NCBI RefSeq assembly: GCF_900625095.1
Contig: NZ_LR130760.1
Coordinates: forward strand, 2,309,106 to 2,373,105
DNA: 64,000 nucleotides
Reading direction: 5' to 3'
From: Acinetobacter ihumii
GTDB taxonomy: Bacteria > Pseudomonadota > Gammaproteobacteria > Pseudomonadales > Moraxellaceae
Below, one piece after another: positions 55,149 to 63,311 of this stretch. Each line of letters opens with the position of its first letter. The first letter of the stretch is position 1. A program made the translations under genes and the position numbers. The notes under the pieces were generated by a model. That model saw only the letters and a list, made by a program, of their open reading frames with translations, ran no database searches and was not told the origin of the DNA.

Positions 55149-55706
55149 TTAGCGAAAAGAACAATGATTTTCATGGTCATTGACCATACCGACGGCTTGC
55201 ATAAAGGCATAACAGGTGGTGGGTCCCACAAATTTAAAACCGTATTTTTTTAAGCGTTTAGAGAGTTGCAAGCTTTGTGCCGTCTGAGCAGGCGCCTGAC
55301 GATAATCTGCCACATCATTGATGACGATCTGTTGTTGTACCGTTGCCCAAAGCCATTGCGACATATCGTGTCCCTGAGCTTTGAGTGTCTGCCATGCAAT
55401 TGCATTATCACGGATCGCTTTAAGTTTACCAATATGTCGAATTAAAGCTGTATCACTCAGTTTATCTTCAAGTTGTTTATCTGTGAATTTGGCGATGTCC
55501 GCGATTGAATGCTGAAAAAAGTGTTGTCGATACGCTTCACGTTTTTTTAATACCGTAATCCACGACAGACCTGCCTGTTGACCTTCCAGACACAGCATTT
55601 CAAACAGTCGTGCTTCATCATATTCGGGTTTTCCCCATTCCTGATCATGATAGGCAATATAAAGTGGATCATTTGAACACCAGCCACAGCGAATAATTGT
55701 AGTCAT
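55149..55706 (-). CDS. tag: DNA-3-methyladenine glycosylase I
   Basis: 185 residues. TagI removes 3-methyladenine from DNA. Family marks are CGWCSNDPLYIAYHDQEWG near the N-terminus, including the zinc-binding Cys/His, LSWITVLKKREAYRQ and FKFVGPTTCYAFMQAVGMVNDH followed by the terminal NHC. All zinc ligands of the family appear to be present. The length is normal. It lies upstream of the alcohol dehydrogenase gene in the same direction. Confidence 0.93.
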   Translation of the reverse strand: MTTIIRCGWCSNDPLYIAYHDQEWGKPEYDEARLFEMLCLEGQQAGLSWITVLKKREAYRQHFFQHSIADIAKFTDKQLEDKLSDTALIRHIGKLKAIRDNAIAWQTLKAQGHDMSQWLWATVQQQIVINDVADYRQAPAQTAQSLQLSKRLKKYGFKFVGPTTCYAFMQAVGMVNDHENHCSFR

Positions 55707-55974
55707 TTTAATTGTTATGTCCTGATCAAAATATTAATGGCCTGATCTGCTTATATTCATGACCGTCAGATAGGGCAAGATCGTTGAATTGAAATTCTAG
55801 CAATAAGGTGAAATGTTTTGATGCATTATAACGTGGTTGCTATGCAGTTTTGTGTGAGATCCGTTGCGAAGCTACTGCCACCTTAGCTTTAGCCTTATGA
55901 TAATTGCAAAAGATCATTTGTTAGAACACCCAACAAATTAAAATTTCTAAGATCATTTATGGAGAACCATCCGA

Positions 55975-56541
55975 ATGAAAAATAACAGCAGTGTTTCAAG
56001 TGCCTCGGATCACTTTGGTGAGTTGCCACGCGGAATCAACCATATTGGAATTACTGTTCCTGATCTGGATCAGGCGACAGCTTTCTTTAAACAGGCATTA
56101 GGCACAACATGGTGTTATGACGGTTTAACATTCAATGATCCACCCAGACAGGGTAAAATTGTGGAACGACAATTAGGCTTAGTTCAAGGTTCCAAAATCA
56201 TTCGTCAGAGGATGTTACGTTTGGGTAATGGTCCCGGTTTGGAGCTGTTTCAGATAGAAGCACCTGAACAGCGTCCGCCGCTAAAGCTTTCTGATTATGG
56301 TATTAATCATATGTCGGTGTATTGTGACGATATTGAGGCGTGCGTGGCTCGCATACGTGAAGCTGGAGGAAGCTTGTTAGATGAGTTGCATGACAATTCA
56401 CGACATGAAGACAGCGCAGGGAGTGCGAGTATTTACGCACTTTCACCTTGGGGCATGCTGATTGAATTACAGACTATTCCGAATGGTTATTATTATGATG
56501 AAGACAGTGAAGCCACGGCTTGGGTGCCTGCGCGACGCTAA
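55975..56541 (+). CDS. VOC-family (glyoxalase/dioxygenase fold) protein
   Basis: 188 residues. The vicinal oxygen chelate fold is indicated by two beta-alpha-beta-beta-beta modules starting at INHIGITVPDLDQATAFF and INHMSVYCDDIEACVARI. Metal-ligand candidates are His in each and Glu in MLIELQTI. Substrate is unknown; the family includes glyoxalases, epoxide-acting resistance proteins and ring-cleaving dioxygenases. It is a single gene with a GGAGAA ribosome-binding site. Confidence 0.8.
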   Translation: MKNNSSVSSASDHFGELPRGINHIGITVPDLDQATAFFKQALGTTWCYDGLTFNDPPRQGKIVERQLGLVQGSKIIRQRMLRLGNGPGLELFQIEAPEQRPPLKLSDYGINHMSVYCDDIEACVARIREAGGSLLDELHDNSRHEDSAGSASIYALSPWGMLIELQTIPNGYYYDEDSEATAWVPARR

Positions 56542-56574
56542 TGTTGATGCGTACTCTTGCAGGCATAGTTTTGT

Positions 56575-56820
56575 CTACAGTACAAATGTTTGCCACTGAT
56601 CTGAAGCGGTATCCCAATACGATAGTTCAGCTTGGTTTAAATCTTCAAATTTAATCCAGACATCTTTCCCAGATTTGTCGGCATAACCTGTACTAATAAG
56701 GAGTGCATCTTCCGAAATTTCCATAATCCAGCCTTGATAAACCTGTTGACGAATACAAATTTTTTGTTGATTACCAGATTCTGCAAATTCGACCAGACGA
56801 TTAATCAGGGCTTCAGACAT
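56575..56820 (-). CDS. Small conserved-looking hypothetical protein
   Basis: 81 residues, not recognised. It has no signal peptide or membrane segment. It starts MSEALINRLVEFAESGNQQ; the centre (VYQGWIMEISEDALLISTGY) reads like a small beta-barrel or Sm-like strand pattern, and it ends in an acidic, aromatic tail. ATG 56820 has an AGGAAA ribosome-binding site and lies 11 bases after the M23 gene's stop, so both are one operon. Its role may be connected to that gene, but this is speculation. Confidence 0.6.
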   Translation of the reverse strand: MSEALINRLVEFAESGNQQKICIRQQVYQGWIMEISEDALLISTGYADKSGKDVWIKFEDLNQAELSYWDTASDQWQTFVL

Positions 56821-56831
56821 GATTCATTTTC

Positions 56832-57368
56832 CTAACGTAAATATGGATAAGGGTTAACCGCATTGCGTCCCTTACCTGATAAATAAAGACCGTAATGTAA
56901 ATGGGGTGCAGTAGAGCGGGCATTTCCAGTATTACCGACATAACCAATCAGATCACCTTTTTTGACCCAATCTCCAACGGCAAGACCCCGTTTGTGTCCA
57001 TCCAGATGTGCATAATAATGCCATGAACCCGCCGGTCCTAAAATCCAGATGACCTTGCCGCCCAGATTATTATTACGCAAATCTGCAACTAATCCATCGG
57101 TCGTGCTGTACACTTTTGTTCCACGTGGAACGATAATGTCGATCCCTTCGTGGCGGCGACCCTGACTACGTGCTGCGCCCCATGTATCCGTCAATTCAGT
57201 GCGCTTGATTCCTTTAACCGGAATGGGTAAGCGCGTATCCAGTCTTTGCATTTGTAATTGAGAAACGCGATTGGCGGGTAAAGGCTGCGATTTTTTCGGT
57301 GCTGTGGTACAGGCGGCAACAAGGCTGATGACAAAGCCAAGAATGAGATAGGGGAGATAGCGAGGCAC
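56832..57368 (-). CDS. M23-family peptidase lipoprotein
   Basis: 178 residues. The lipobox VAAC places the anchored Cys at residue 20. The M23 (LytM-like) domain has HEGIDI (metal-binding His and Asp) and HLHYG (second His motif) intact, consistent with an active murein endopeptidase on the outer membrane or periplasmic face. It is upstream of the 81-residue gene in an operon. A perfect parS-like palindrome lies within its coding sequence. Confidence 0.88.
   Translation of the reverse strand: MPRYLPYLILGFVISLVAACTTAPKKSQPLPANRVSQLQMQRLDTRLPIPVKGIKRTELTDTWGAARSQGRRHEGIDIIVPRGTKVYSTTDGLVADLRNNNLGGKVIWILGPAGSWHYYAHLDGHKRGLAVGDWVKKGDLIGYVGNTGNARSTAPHLHYGLYLSGKGRNAVNPYPYLR
57117..57132. other. 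parS: parS-like ParB-binding site 3 (inside M23 gene)
   Basis: TGTTCCACGTGGAACG contains the fully symmetric core GTTCCACGTGGAAC, the form known in Pseudomonas. It lies within the M23 coding sequence, so the protein sequence is constrained by it. Confidence 0.8.
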
Positions 57369-57407
57369 AGGCTCTCCATTATTGTTATGGTCATGATCTG
57401 CACTATG

Positions 57408-58442
57408 TCACGAATTGATAGCCAAGATCAATTTTTTCATGGCAGTCGGAATACCTCTTGCTGTTGCTTGTTCAGGGCTTAACCAGCAACCCTTTAACTC
57501 CGTGATCAGATGTTCTTGCTGCTCTGGTTCCACGTGGAACATGTGTACATTCAGCAACCATGTAAAATGGGTGAAGCTATGTGAGATTTGAATCTGTCTG
57601 GAGATCGGTTTTAGATCAAATTGTGAGCGCCATTGTAGCAGTTGGCTTTGATTTTCAATAATCGGTAAACACCACAATCCACCCCATAAACCCTGTGAAT
57701 CTCGTTGTTGCCAAAACCATTGTTCATCAGATTGAATTAAAACGACATCCGCAGTTTTGACAGGCACTGCTTTTTTAGGCTTCTTAAAGGGAAGCTCATT
57801 TTCCAGACCCTGCTGATGTGCTTTACAGTGCTGCTGCATCGGGCAATAGAGACAGAGTGGTTTTTTGGGTGTACAGATTGTTGCACCTAAATCCATAATC
57901 GCTTGGGTGTAATCATGATTACGTTCCACAGGACAAAGTTGCTCGGCAATCTGCCATAAAGCACGTTCATGTACAGGTTTGGACAGATCCTCTTCAATGG
58001 CAAAAAAACGTGATAATACGCGTTTAACGTTGCCATCCAGAATCACGCCGTATTGACGTAAGCCCAAAGACATCAGCGCGCCCCCTGTGGAACGACCAAT
58101 CCCGGGCAGTGCCATCCATTGTTCAAGATTTTGCGGAAATTGACCGTTGTCATGGACTTGAGTAGCCGCCTTATGCAAATTACGCGCACGGGCGTAATAG
58201 CCTAGCCCTGCCCAATACGGTGCAACATCTTCCCATGTGGCTGTGCCTAAATCATCCACTGTAGGAAAACGTGCAATAAAACGATCAAAATATTGCAAGA
58301 CTGTTTTGACTTGGGTTTGCTGTAACATAATTTCAGAGACCCAGACTTTATAAGGATCATCGGCAATTTGCCACGGCAAGTCATGGCGACCATAATGATC
58401 GAACCAATTGAGTAAGGCATCGGAAAAACAAAATTCAGACAT
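57408..58442 (-). CDS. mutY: Adenine DNA glycosylase MutY
   Basis: 344 residues from ATG 58442. MutY removes A opposite 8-oxoG. The helix-hairpin-helix LPGIGRSTGGALMSLGL and the catalytic Asp region VILDGNVKRVLSR are intact. The iron-sulfur cluster motif CTPKKPLCLYCPMQQHC is present. The C-terminal NUDIX-like domain ends the protein. It lies upstream of the M23 gene on the same strand and carries a parS-like palindrome near its 3' end. No clear ribosome-binding site was seen. Confidence 0.95.
   Translation of the reverse strand: MSEFCFSDALLNWFDHYGRHDLPWQIADDPYKVWVSEIMLQQTQVKTVLQYFDRFIARFPTVDDLGTATWEDVAPYWAGLGYYARARNLHKAATQVHDNGQFPQNLEQWMALPGIGRSTGGALMSLGLRQYGVILDGNVKRVLSRFFAIEEDLSKPVHERALWQIAEQLCPVERNHDYTQAIMDLGATICTPKKPLCLYCPMQQHCKAHQQGLENELPFKKPKKAVPVKTADVVLIQSDEQWFWQQRDSQGLWGGLWCLPIIENQSQLLQWRSQFDLKPISRQIQISHSFTHFTWLLNVHMFHVEPEQQEHLITELKGCWLSPEQATARGIPTAMKKLILAINS
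57526..57541. other. parS: parS-like ParB-binding site 4 (inside mutY)
   Basis: The 14-base perfect palindrome GTTCCACGTGGAAC is at 57527-57540; the 16-mer reads GGTTCCACGTGGAACA. It is in the mutY coding region, only about 400 bases from site 3. Confidence 0.8.
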
Positions 58443-58521
58443 GAACACAGACAGCAAAAATCAAGAATAGCAGTATACTCAAATTGACCTGAGCAAGCTA
58501 TTTAGCGTGTTTTTTCCACAT

Positions 58522-58545
58522 AAAAAAGATGATCCGAAGATCATC
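58522..58545 (-). terminator. Intrinsic terminator with UUCG loop
   Basis: On the minus strand GATGATC and GATCATC pair around a stable TTCG tetraloop, followed by six Ts. It terminates the HIT gene transcript before mutY. Confidence 0.85.
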
Positions 58546-58564
58546 TGTGTGATGAAATCAAGCA

Positions 58565-58927
58565 CTAAGCCTGAATAATTCCCCAGCGTTTATCCAGTTT
58601 CAGCTCCTGATCCTGATAACGCGGAATAATGTGGATATGCAGATGTTCTGCCTGTTCACCAAAGACTTCACCGTCGTTAAAGGCAATATGAAAACCATCA
58701 GGTTGATGTCTGATTTGTAGTTCATTACGCGCCATTTCGATCAGAGAAATCAGGCTCTTACGTTCTTTGTCGGTGACATCGAAAAAAGAACCAACATGAC
58801 GTAAGGGAATAATGACGGAGTGTCCTTTTGACAAGGGATGAGGCTCAGGCAGAATCGCACCAAAGTCATTTTTATGAATGACATCATATTCGTCAAATTC
58901 ACAATAAGGGCATTTTGTCTCAGTCAT
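58565..58927 (-). CDS. HIT-family hydrolase
   Basis: About 120 residues. The histidine-triad motif HLHIHIIPRY is intact near residue 95. An N-terminal CPYC pair (KCPYCEFDEYD) suggests a zinc site as in many HIT proteins. HIT enzymes hydrolyse nucleotide phosphoramidates or dinucleoside polyphosphates; the substrate here is not known. ATG 58927 is favoured because AGGAT lies seven bases upstream; ATG 58936 is an alternative. Confidence 0.85.
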   Translation of the reverse strand: MTETKCPYCEFDEYDVIHKNDFGAILPEPHPLSKGHSVIIPLRHVGSFFDVTDKERKSLISLIEMARNELQIRHQPDGFHIAFNDGEVFGEQAEHLHIHIIPRYQDQELKLDKRWGIIQA

Positions 58928-58999
58928 TTTATTCATCCTGTTTGTTTCGCTTGAATGGAGGTGTTGATTACACCCCGTCTGGCAATGTGAACCGTGTAT

Positions 59000-59737
59000 T
59001 TACGATAAATTTCTTTCCAGTAAGGCATACATCGCTGTGAGACTTTGTTGTTCTGCACTGGCATTATAACCAAGATCAACCCCGTTGGTTTTGGCACGTT
59101 CATCTGCCAATGGGTTACTAAAGCCGTGTTTGGCATTGCCTAGAACAATCACGTCATAGTTCACCTTGGCGTTGTCCATTTCGGTTTTAAACTGGGCAAC
59201 ATCATCCAGTGTTACCATACTATCCAGCTCGCCATGTAACACTAAAATTTCGGCCTGAATTTTGCCTGATTCAGCAGGTGCTTTAGGGGTCAATGTACCA
59301 TGAAATGAAGCCACTGCCTTTAAAGCCGCACCAGAACGAGCCAAATCTAATACGACCTTACCACCGTAGCAGAAACCAATAGCAGCCAGTTGCTCTGGAT
59401 TAACCTCAGGCTGTGCAGCCAAAGTTTCTAAACCTGCATTGGCACGGGTTACAATGGTATCTGGATCCTGAAAGGTTTGTGTCATCCACTCATTGGCCTG
59501 TGAAGCGGCATCAGTGACTTTTTTATCGCCATACATATCGATTGCAAGCGCTGCATAACCCTGTTCTGCCAACTCACGGGCGCGTTGTTCAGTATATTCA
59601 GTTCTGCCCCACCATTCAGGTGCAACAATGACGCCTGCGACTGGGGTCTCACTGATGGGTGCAGCAAAATAGCCAATCAAACTTGATCCATCTTTGGCAG
59701 TATAGTGAATTTCACGTGTGCTGATGTTCGATGCCAT
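59000..59737 (-). CDS. Dienelactone hydrolase family protein
   Basis: 245 residues. An alpha/beta hydrolase with the DLH nucleophile elbow GFCYGGK (Cys), a catalytic Asp around LHGELDSMV and His in NAKHGFSN. Dienelactone hydrolase itself works in aromatic degradation, but most members act on other or unknown substrates. No catabolic genes are nearby. ATG 59737 has an AGGAT ribosome-binding site. It precedes the HIT gene by about 70 bases on the same strand. Confidence 0.85.
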   Translation of the reverse strand: MASNISTREIHYTAKDGSSLIGYFAAPISETPVAGVIVAPEWWGRTEYTEQRARELAEQGYAALAIDMYGDKKVTDAASQANEWMTQTFQDPDTIVTRANAGLETLAAQPEVNPEQLAAIGFCYGGKVVLDLARSGAALKAVASFHGTLTPKAPAESGKIQAEILVLHGELDSMVTLDDVAQFKTEMDNAKVNYDVIVLGNAKHGFSNPLADERAKTNGVDLGYNASAEQQSLTAMYALLERNLS

Positions 59738-59887
59738 GACTTAAATCCTTCTATACAAACTGAAATTAAAATAATAAGTTTAAATAAGCAATGCTAGAGC
59801 TATCGAGTGTAATCAATTTGACTTCATGCTGAAAATTTAAATGGTTTAAAAATAGTCAAAAACATCACTAAATTGCACAATGCAAAA

Positions 59888-59919
59888 ATAAAAAGAAGAA
59901 CCTTAGGTTCTTCTTTTTA
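59888..59919 (-). terminator. Bidirectional-looking terminator
   Basis: AAAAGAAGAACC / GGTTCTTCTTTT perfect 12-bp stem with a three-base loop and A/T runs. On the minus strand it follows the DUF1328 gene. Confidence 0.8.
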
Positions 59920-59973
59920 TCATCATTTTTAGAATACAGTCATGGATTTATTTATTTTAGATGTATCGAAGTT

Positions 59974-60132
59974 TTACACTCGACCACGTGAAATAAAGCC
60001 AATAATCGCAAGAATGACCGCAACTACGAGTAAGATCACTGCAAAGTCTTTGGATAAACCAGCAACACCACCGAAACCTAATAAACTCGCAATTAATGCT
60101 ATCACTGCAAAAATAATCGCCCAGCGAAACAT
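59974..60132 (-). CDS. DUF1328/YtjA-type small membrane protein
   Basis: 52 residues: [20 protein letters not shown], a [11 protein letters not shown] centre and a second helix ending GFISRGRV. It has two hydrophobic helices, the DUF1328 (YtjA) pattern. Function is unknown, though such peptides are stress-induced in several bacteria. ATG 60132 is preceded by AAGGAGA, a very good ribosome-binding site. It is short and overlooked by automatic ORF searches; a terminator follows. Confidence 0.85.
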   Translation of the reverse strand: MFRWAIIFAVIALIASLLGFGGVAGLSKDFAVILLVVAVILAIIGFISRGRV

Positions 60133-60319
60133 AATTCTAATCTCCTTATATTTATCGTGCTTTTAATATAAAACCGATATGACAAAAGCTATGTGTTGTT
60201 TATGTGTGCAATCTGTATATTGTCTTTAATATTCAATCAATTGTGTTACAAAAACTATGTAAAGGATGCATATTGGAAACAGTGTTATAATGTGTGTTCG
60301 CGCTTGGATCACCTGCTTT

Positions 60320-60772
60320 ATGAACACTGAAACACGTCCATTTTTCTGGAAACATTATTCGCTTGAGCAACTCACTCAGGTGGAGTGGGAAGCTTTGTGT
60401 GATGGTTGCGGCTTATGCTGTTTGATCAAACTTGAAGATGAAGATAGTGCTGAAATTGCCTATACCAAAGTCGCCTGTAAATTACTCGACTGTCAAACCG
60501 CGCGTTGTTTAGACTATGCCAATCGGCATCAGTTTGTTCCAGACTGTATTCAACTCACGCCAGAAAAGCTAAAAACCATCCGTTGGCTACCTTCTAGTTG
60601 CGCTTATCGCCGCTTAAATGAAGGTAAAAATTTACCTTCGTGGCATTATCTCAATACAGGTTCACGTCAAAGTGTGATTAAAGCAGGTAAATCGGCCGCC
60701 AAACGATGTGTTTCCGAAGTGGCTGTGGCAGAGGACGATATTGAGGATTATATCGTCCGCTGGATTCGCTAA
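60320..60772 (+). CDS. YcgN-family cysteine-cluster protein (UPF0260)
   Basis: About 150 residues. The N-terminus starts MNTETRPFFWKHYSLEQLTQVEWEALCDGCGLCCLIK; the CDGCGLCC motif and later Cys (TKVACKLLDCQTARC) are the conserved family cysteines, possibly metal or Fe-S ligands. Function is unknown. An upstream in-frame ATG at 60266 would add 18 residues without similarity. It converges with the CDF gene, with only 8 bases between stops. Confidence 0.85.
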   Translation: MNTETRPFFWKHYSLEQLTQVEWEALCDGCGLCCLIKLEDEDSAEIAYTKVACKLLDCQTARCLDYANRHQFVPDCIQLTPEKLKTIRWLPSSCAYRRLNEGKNLPSWHYLNTGSRQSVIKAGKSAAKRCVSEVAVAEDDIEDYIVRWIR

Positions 60773-60780
60773 AAAACAAA

Positions 60781-61422
60781 TTAATGTGAATGTGATACGT
60801 GAGTTTGCTGTTGGCTACGGCGTTCACGCTGAGACTGTTTGATAATGGTCCAGCCTGCACTCAGTCCTAAACCCGCCATCAATACAGCCACAAACAAATC
60901 TGGTAAGACACTTTGTGTTCCAAACACACCCAATGCTGCGATCATCACCGCGATATTGCCAATCGCATCATTACGACTACATAACCAGACTGATTGCATG
61001 TTGGCATCGCCATCACGAAACGCAAATAGCACCACAGCACTAAGAATATTGGCAATGAGTGCCATAAATCCAATGATGCCCATGGTCATGGCTTCAGGTG
61101 GAACGCCATGCAGATATGACCAAACTACTTTTCCCAAAATAATCAGTGCAAAGAGACTCATGGTATAACCTTTTAACAGCGCGACGGTCGCACGCCAATA
61201 CAGACTCAGACCCAATGCCAACAATGAAATCAGATAATTAATCGAATCTCCAAAAAAATCCAGTGCATCGGCCCAAAGAGAGGCAGAACCTGCCTGCATG
61301 CCTCCAAAGATTTCAATCAAGAACATACCCAGATTTAAAATCAGTGCAATCCATAAGGCAATTTTAAACTTGTTGCTTTTGACTTTTGGAATGTCGTCAT
61401 GATCACAGTTACAGCAAGCCAT
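60781..61422 (-). CDS. Cation diffusion facilitator-type metal efflux protein, short form
   Basis: 213 residues with six predicted helices. The N-terminal MACCNCDHDD and the C-terminal THVSHSH may bind metal. The helix-2 metal site includes DALDFFGDS; helix 5 has SRNDAIGNIAVMI. The cytoplasmic domain that usually follows helix 6 is missing, so this is a truncated or compact member. It should export Zn/Cd/Co/Pb-type cations from the cytoplasm. ATG 61422 follows GAGGACATTGCCA. It is divergent from a MerR regulator. Confidence 0.82.
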   Translation of the reverse strand: MACCNCDHDDIPKVKSNKFKIALWIALILNLGMFLIEIFGGMQAGSASLWADALDFFGDSINYLISLLALGLSLYWRATVALLKGYTMSLFALIILGKVVWSYLHGVPPEAMTMGIIGFMALIANILSAVVLFAFRDGDANMQSVWLCSRNDAIGNIAVMIAALGVFGTQSVLPDLFVAVLMAGLGLSAGWTIIKQSQRERRSQQQTHVSHSH

Positions 61423-61451
61423 TGGCAATGTCCTCTACTTTCGATAAGCTG

Positions 61452-61482
61452 ATTAGAAAGTCTGGAGTCGCTCTAGGGTCAA
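61452..61482 (-). promoter_or_regulatory. MerR-type promoter with 19-bp spacer
   Basis: On the minus strand TTGACC (61477-61482) and TCTAAT (61452-61457) are 19 bases apart, longer than the usual 17. The spacer holds an imperfect dyad (CTAGAG...CTCCAG). This is the hallmark of MerR-activated promoters and drives the CDF gene. Confidence 0.8.
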
Positions 61483-61487
61483 GTCTT

Positions 61488-61904
61488 ATGATGAAATATT
61501 TGATTGGTGAATTGGCAAAAAAATCTCAGGTTGCGGTGGATACCATTCGTTTTTATGAAAAACGCGGTTTGCTTTTGCCTGCAAAACGAGCGGAAAATAA
61601 TTATCGCTATTATGATGATGACGCGCTGGATCAACTGATTTTTATTCGGCATTGTCGTGAGCTGGGCATGTCTTTACACGAAATTGAAGATTTAAATGAA
61701 TTGCTTAAGCAGCCACAACAACAGTGTAAAGTGGTCGATCAAGCGATTGAAGAACATCTTGGACATATACAACATAAAATTCAGCAATTTGAAAAATTTA
61801 AAATGCAGCTTGAACAGTTACGTGCCCGTTGTCAGTCCACCACGACCATTGATGATTGCAAAATAATACAAAGCCTGAAGCAACATTCTGATGAGGTACA
61901 CTAA
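61488..61904 (+). CDS. MerR-family metal-responsive regulator (CadR/PbrR-like)
   Basis: About 138 residues starting MMKYLIGELAKKSQVAVDTIRFYEKRGLL, a clear MerR helix-turn-helix. The dimerisation helix and the cysteines in HCRELGM, QCKVVDQAIEEH and RCQSTTTIDDCK match the Cys pattern of CadR/PbrR regulators for Cd(II)/Pb(II). It probably activates the divergent CDF efflux gene through the overlapping promoter. The start is ATG 61488 or 61491; longer in-frame starts from 61386 lie within the CDF coding region and are unlikely. Confidence 0.85.
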   Translation: MMKYLIGELAKKSQVAVDTIRFYEKRGLLLPAKRAENNYRYYDDDALDQLIFIRHCRELGMSLHEIEDLNELLKQPQQQCKVVDQAIEEHLGHIQHKIQQFEKFKMQLEQLRARCQSTTTIDDCKIIQSLKQHSDEVH

Positions 61905-62029
61905 GCTTGATAATGTGATGTTAACCTGTTGCATAGCAAATAAAGTAAAACTACATTTTTAAGGTATTCATTTGAACCTGACTGGTTAAGATAAAAATAA
62001 GACAGCACATAAAGCAAAAGGTGTAAAAG

Positions 62030-63193
62030 ATGACGAAGCAATATGCCACGTCGTTACTGTGTAGCGGTGTTTTACTCTTAACAGCATGTGGTTCAAACAA
62101 TACCCACTCTCAAGTCATGCAGCAGCAAGAGCAGCGCGCTCAAAGCAAGACAACAATTTCTCAAACATTTCGAACGCAACGTATTGCGCAATTGAATCAG
62201 CCATGGGCAATCAGCGTACTGCCAGATGGACATTTACTGATCACTGAACGTCAGGGCAAGCTGAAAATTTTTGATCCGAGCACTCAACAAATGCTGAATG
62301 TATCTGGTGTCCCAAAAGTTCGCTATGGTGGACAGGGTGGTTTGGGTGATGTGATTTTACATCCTCAATTTGCTCAAAATCACTGGATTTATTTAAGCTA
62401 TGCCCAGGCGGGTCAAGGCGGTCAAGGGGCTGTGGTAGCACGTGCTAAATTGGATTTAAGCACTTCAGATCAGCCAAAACTCACTCATTTAGAAAAAATT
62501 TGGCAACAAGTACCGAAAGTATCGGGTCAGGGACATTATGGACATCGTTTAGCTTTTGATCGTGAGGGTAAACTCTGGATCAGTTCGGGTGAGCGGCAAA
62601 AATTTGACCCTGCACAGGACATGAGTTCAAATTTAGGTAAAATTTTACGTTTAAATGAGGATGGTACACCTGCTGAAGGCAATCCATTTGCCAGTCAGGG
62701 AGGGGTAGCAGCACAAATCTGGTCCTTAGGACATCGTAACCCTTTGGGGATGGCCTTTGATGAAACAGGTCAGCTTTGGGTGGTCGAAATGGGACCTAAA
62801 GGCGGCGATGAACTGAATCGTATTATTAAAGGGGCAAACTATGGTTATCCTGTGGTCTCCAATGGTGATCATTATTCAGGCTTGCCGATCCCAGACCATG
62901 CCACTCGACCTGAGTTTAAAGCACCAGAAATAAGCTGGACCCCAGTCATTTCTCCGTCCAGTATGATGATTTATCAAGGTGATCAATTTCCACAGTGGAA
63001 AGCTAAGGCACTGATTGGAGGTTTGTCTTCTGAGTCGATTACGGTGGTGGATTTAAAGACAAATCCTGTTCACGAGGTTCAGCGTATTGATATGAAGCAG
63101 CGAATTCGCGGTTTAACCCAATCTCAGGACGGCTCAATCTGGGTCATTGAAGATGGAGACAAGGCAGGACTGTTAAAATTGACTGCAAATTAA
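62030..63193 (+). CDS. PQQ-dependent soluble aldose sugar dehydrogenase-like lipoprotein
   Basis: 387 residues. The lipobox LTAC places Cys at residue 20, so it is lipid-anchored in the periplasm. The six-bladed propeller family is indicated by LNQPWAISVLPDGHLLITERQGKL, GHRLAFDREGKLWISSGER and LGHRNPLGMAFDETGQLWVVEMGPKGGDELN. It likely oxidises aldoses using PQQ (as YliI does). No PQQ synthesis genes are nearby. It is monocistronic. Confidence 0.88.
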   Translation: MTKQYATSLLCSGVLLLTACGSNNTHSQVMQQQEQRAQSKTTISQTFRTQRIAQLNQPWAISVLPDGHLLITERQGKLKIFDPSTQQMLNVSGVPKVRYGGQGGLGDVILHPQFAQNHWIYLSYAQAGQGGQGAVVARAKLDLSTSDQPKLTHLEKIWQQVPKVSGQGHYGHRLAFDREGKLWISSGERQKFDPAQDMSSNLGKILRLNEDGTPAEGNPFASQGGVAAQIWSLGHRNPLGMAFDETGQLWVVEMGPKGGDELNRIIKGANYGYPVVSNGDHYSGLPIPDHATRPEFKAPEISWTPVISPSSMMIYQGDQFPQWKAKALIGGLSSESITVVDLKTNPVHEVQRIDMKQRIRGLTQSQDGSIWVIEDGDKAGLLKLTAN

Positions 63194-63311
63194 CAGTGCT
63201 GTCTTGAAAAATTGTAGGGTAAATCTAAACACATTCTATTGCGTCAGTACTTGAATTATCTGTGCGCTTGTTACAGCATAGTTGTTCGAGTTTATTGCAG
63301 TCACATTTGTT

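Noticed and set aside
59968..59985. CACGTGAAA half-site near the DUF1328 gene
   Set aside because: Only half of a parS palindrome; the other half does not match, and it lies in coding sequence.
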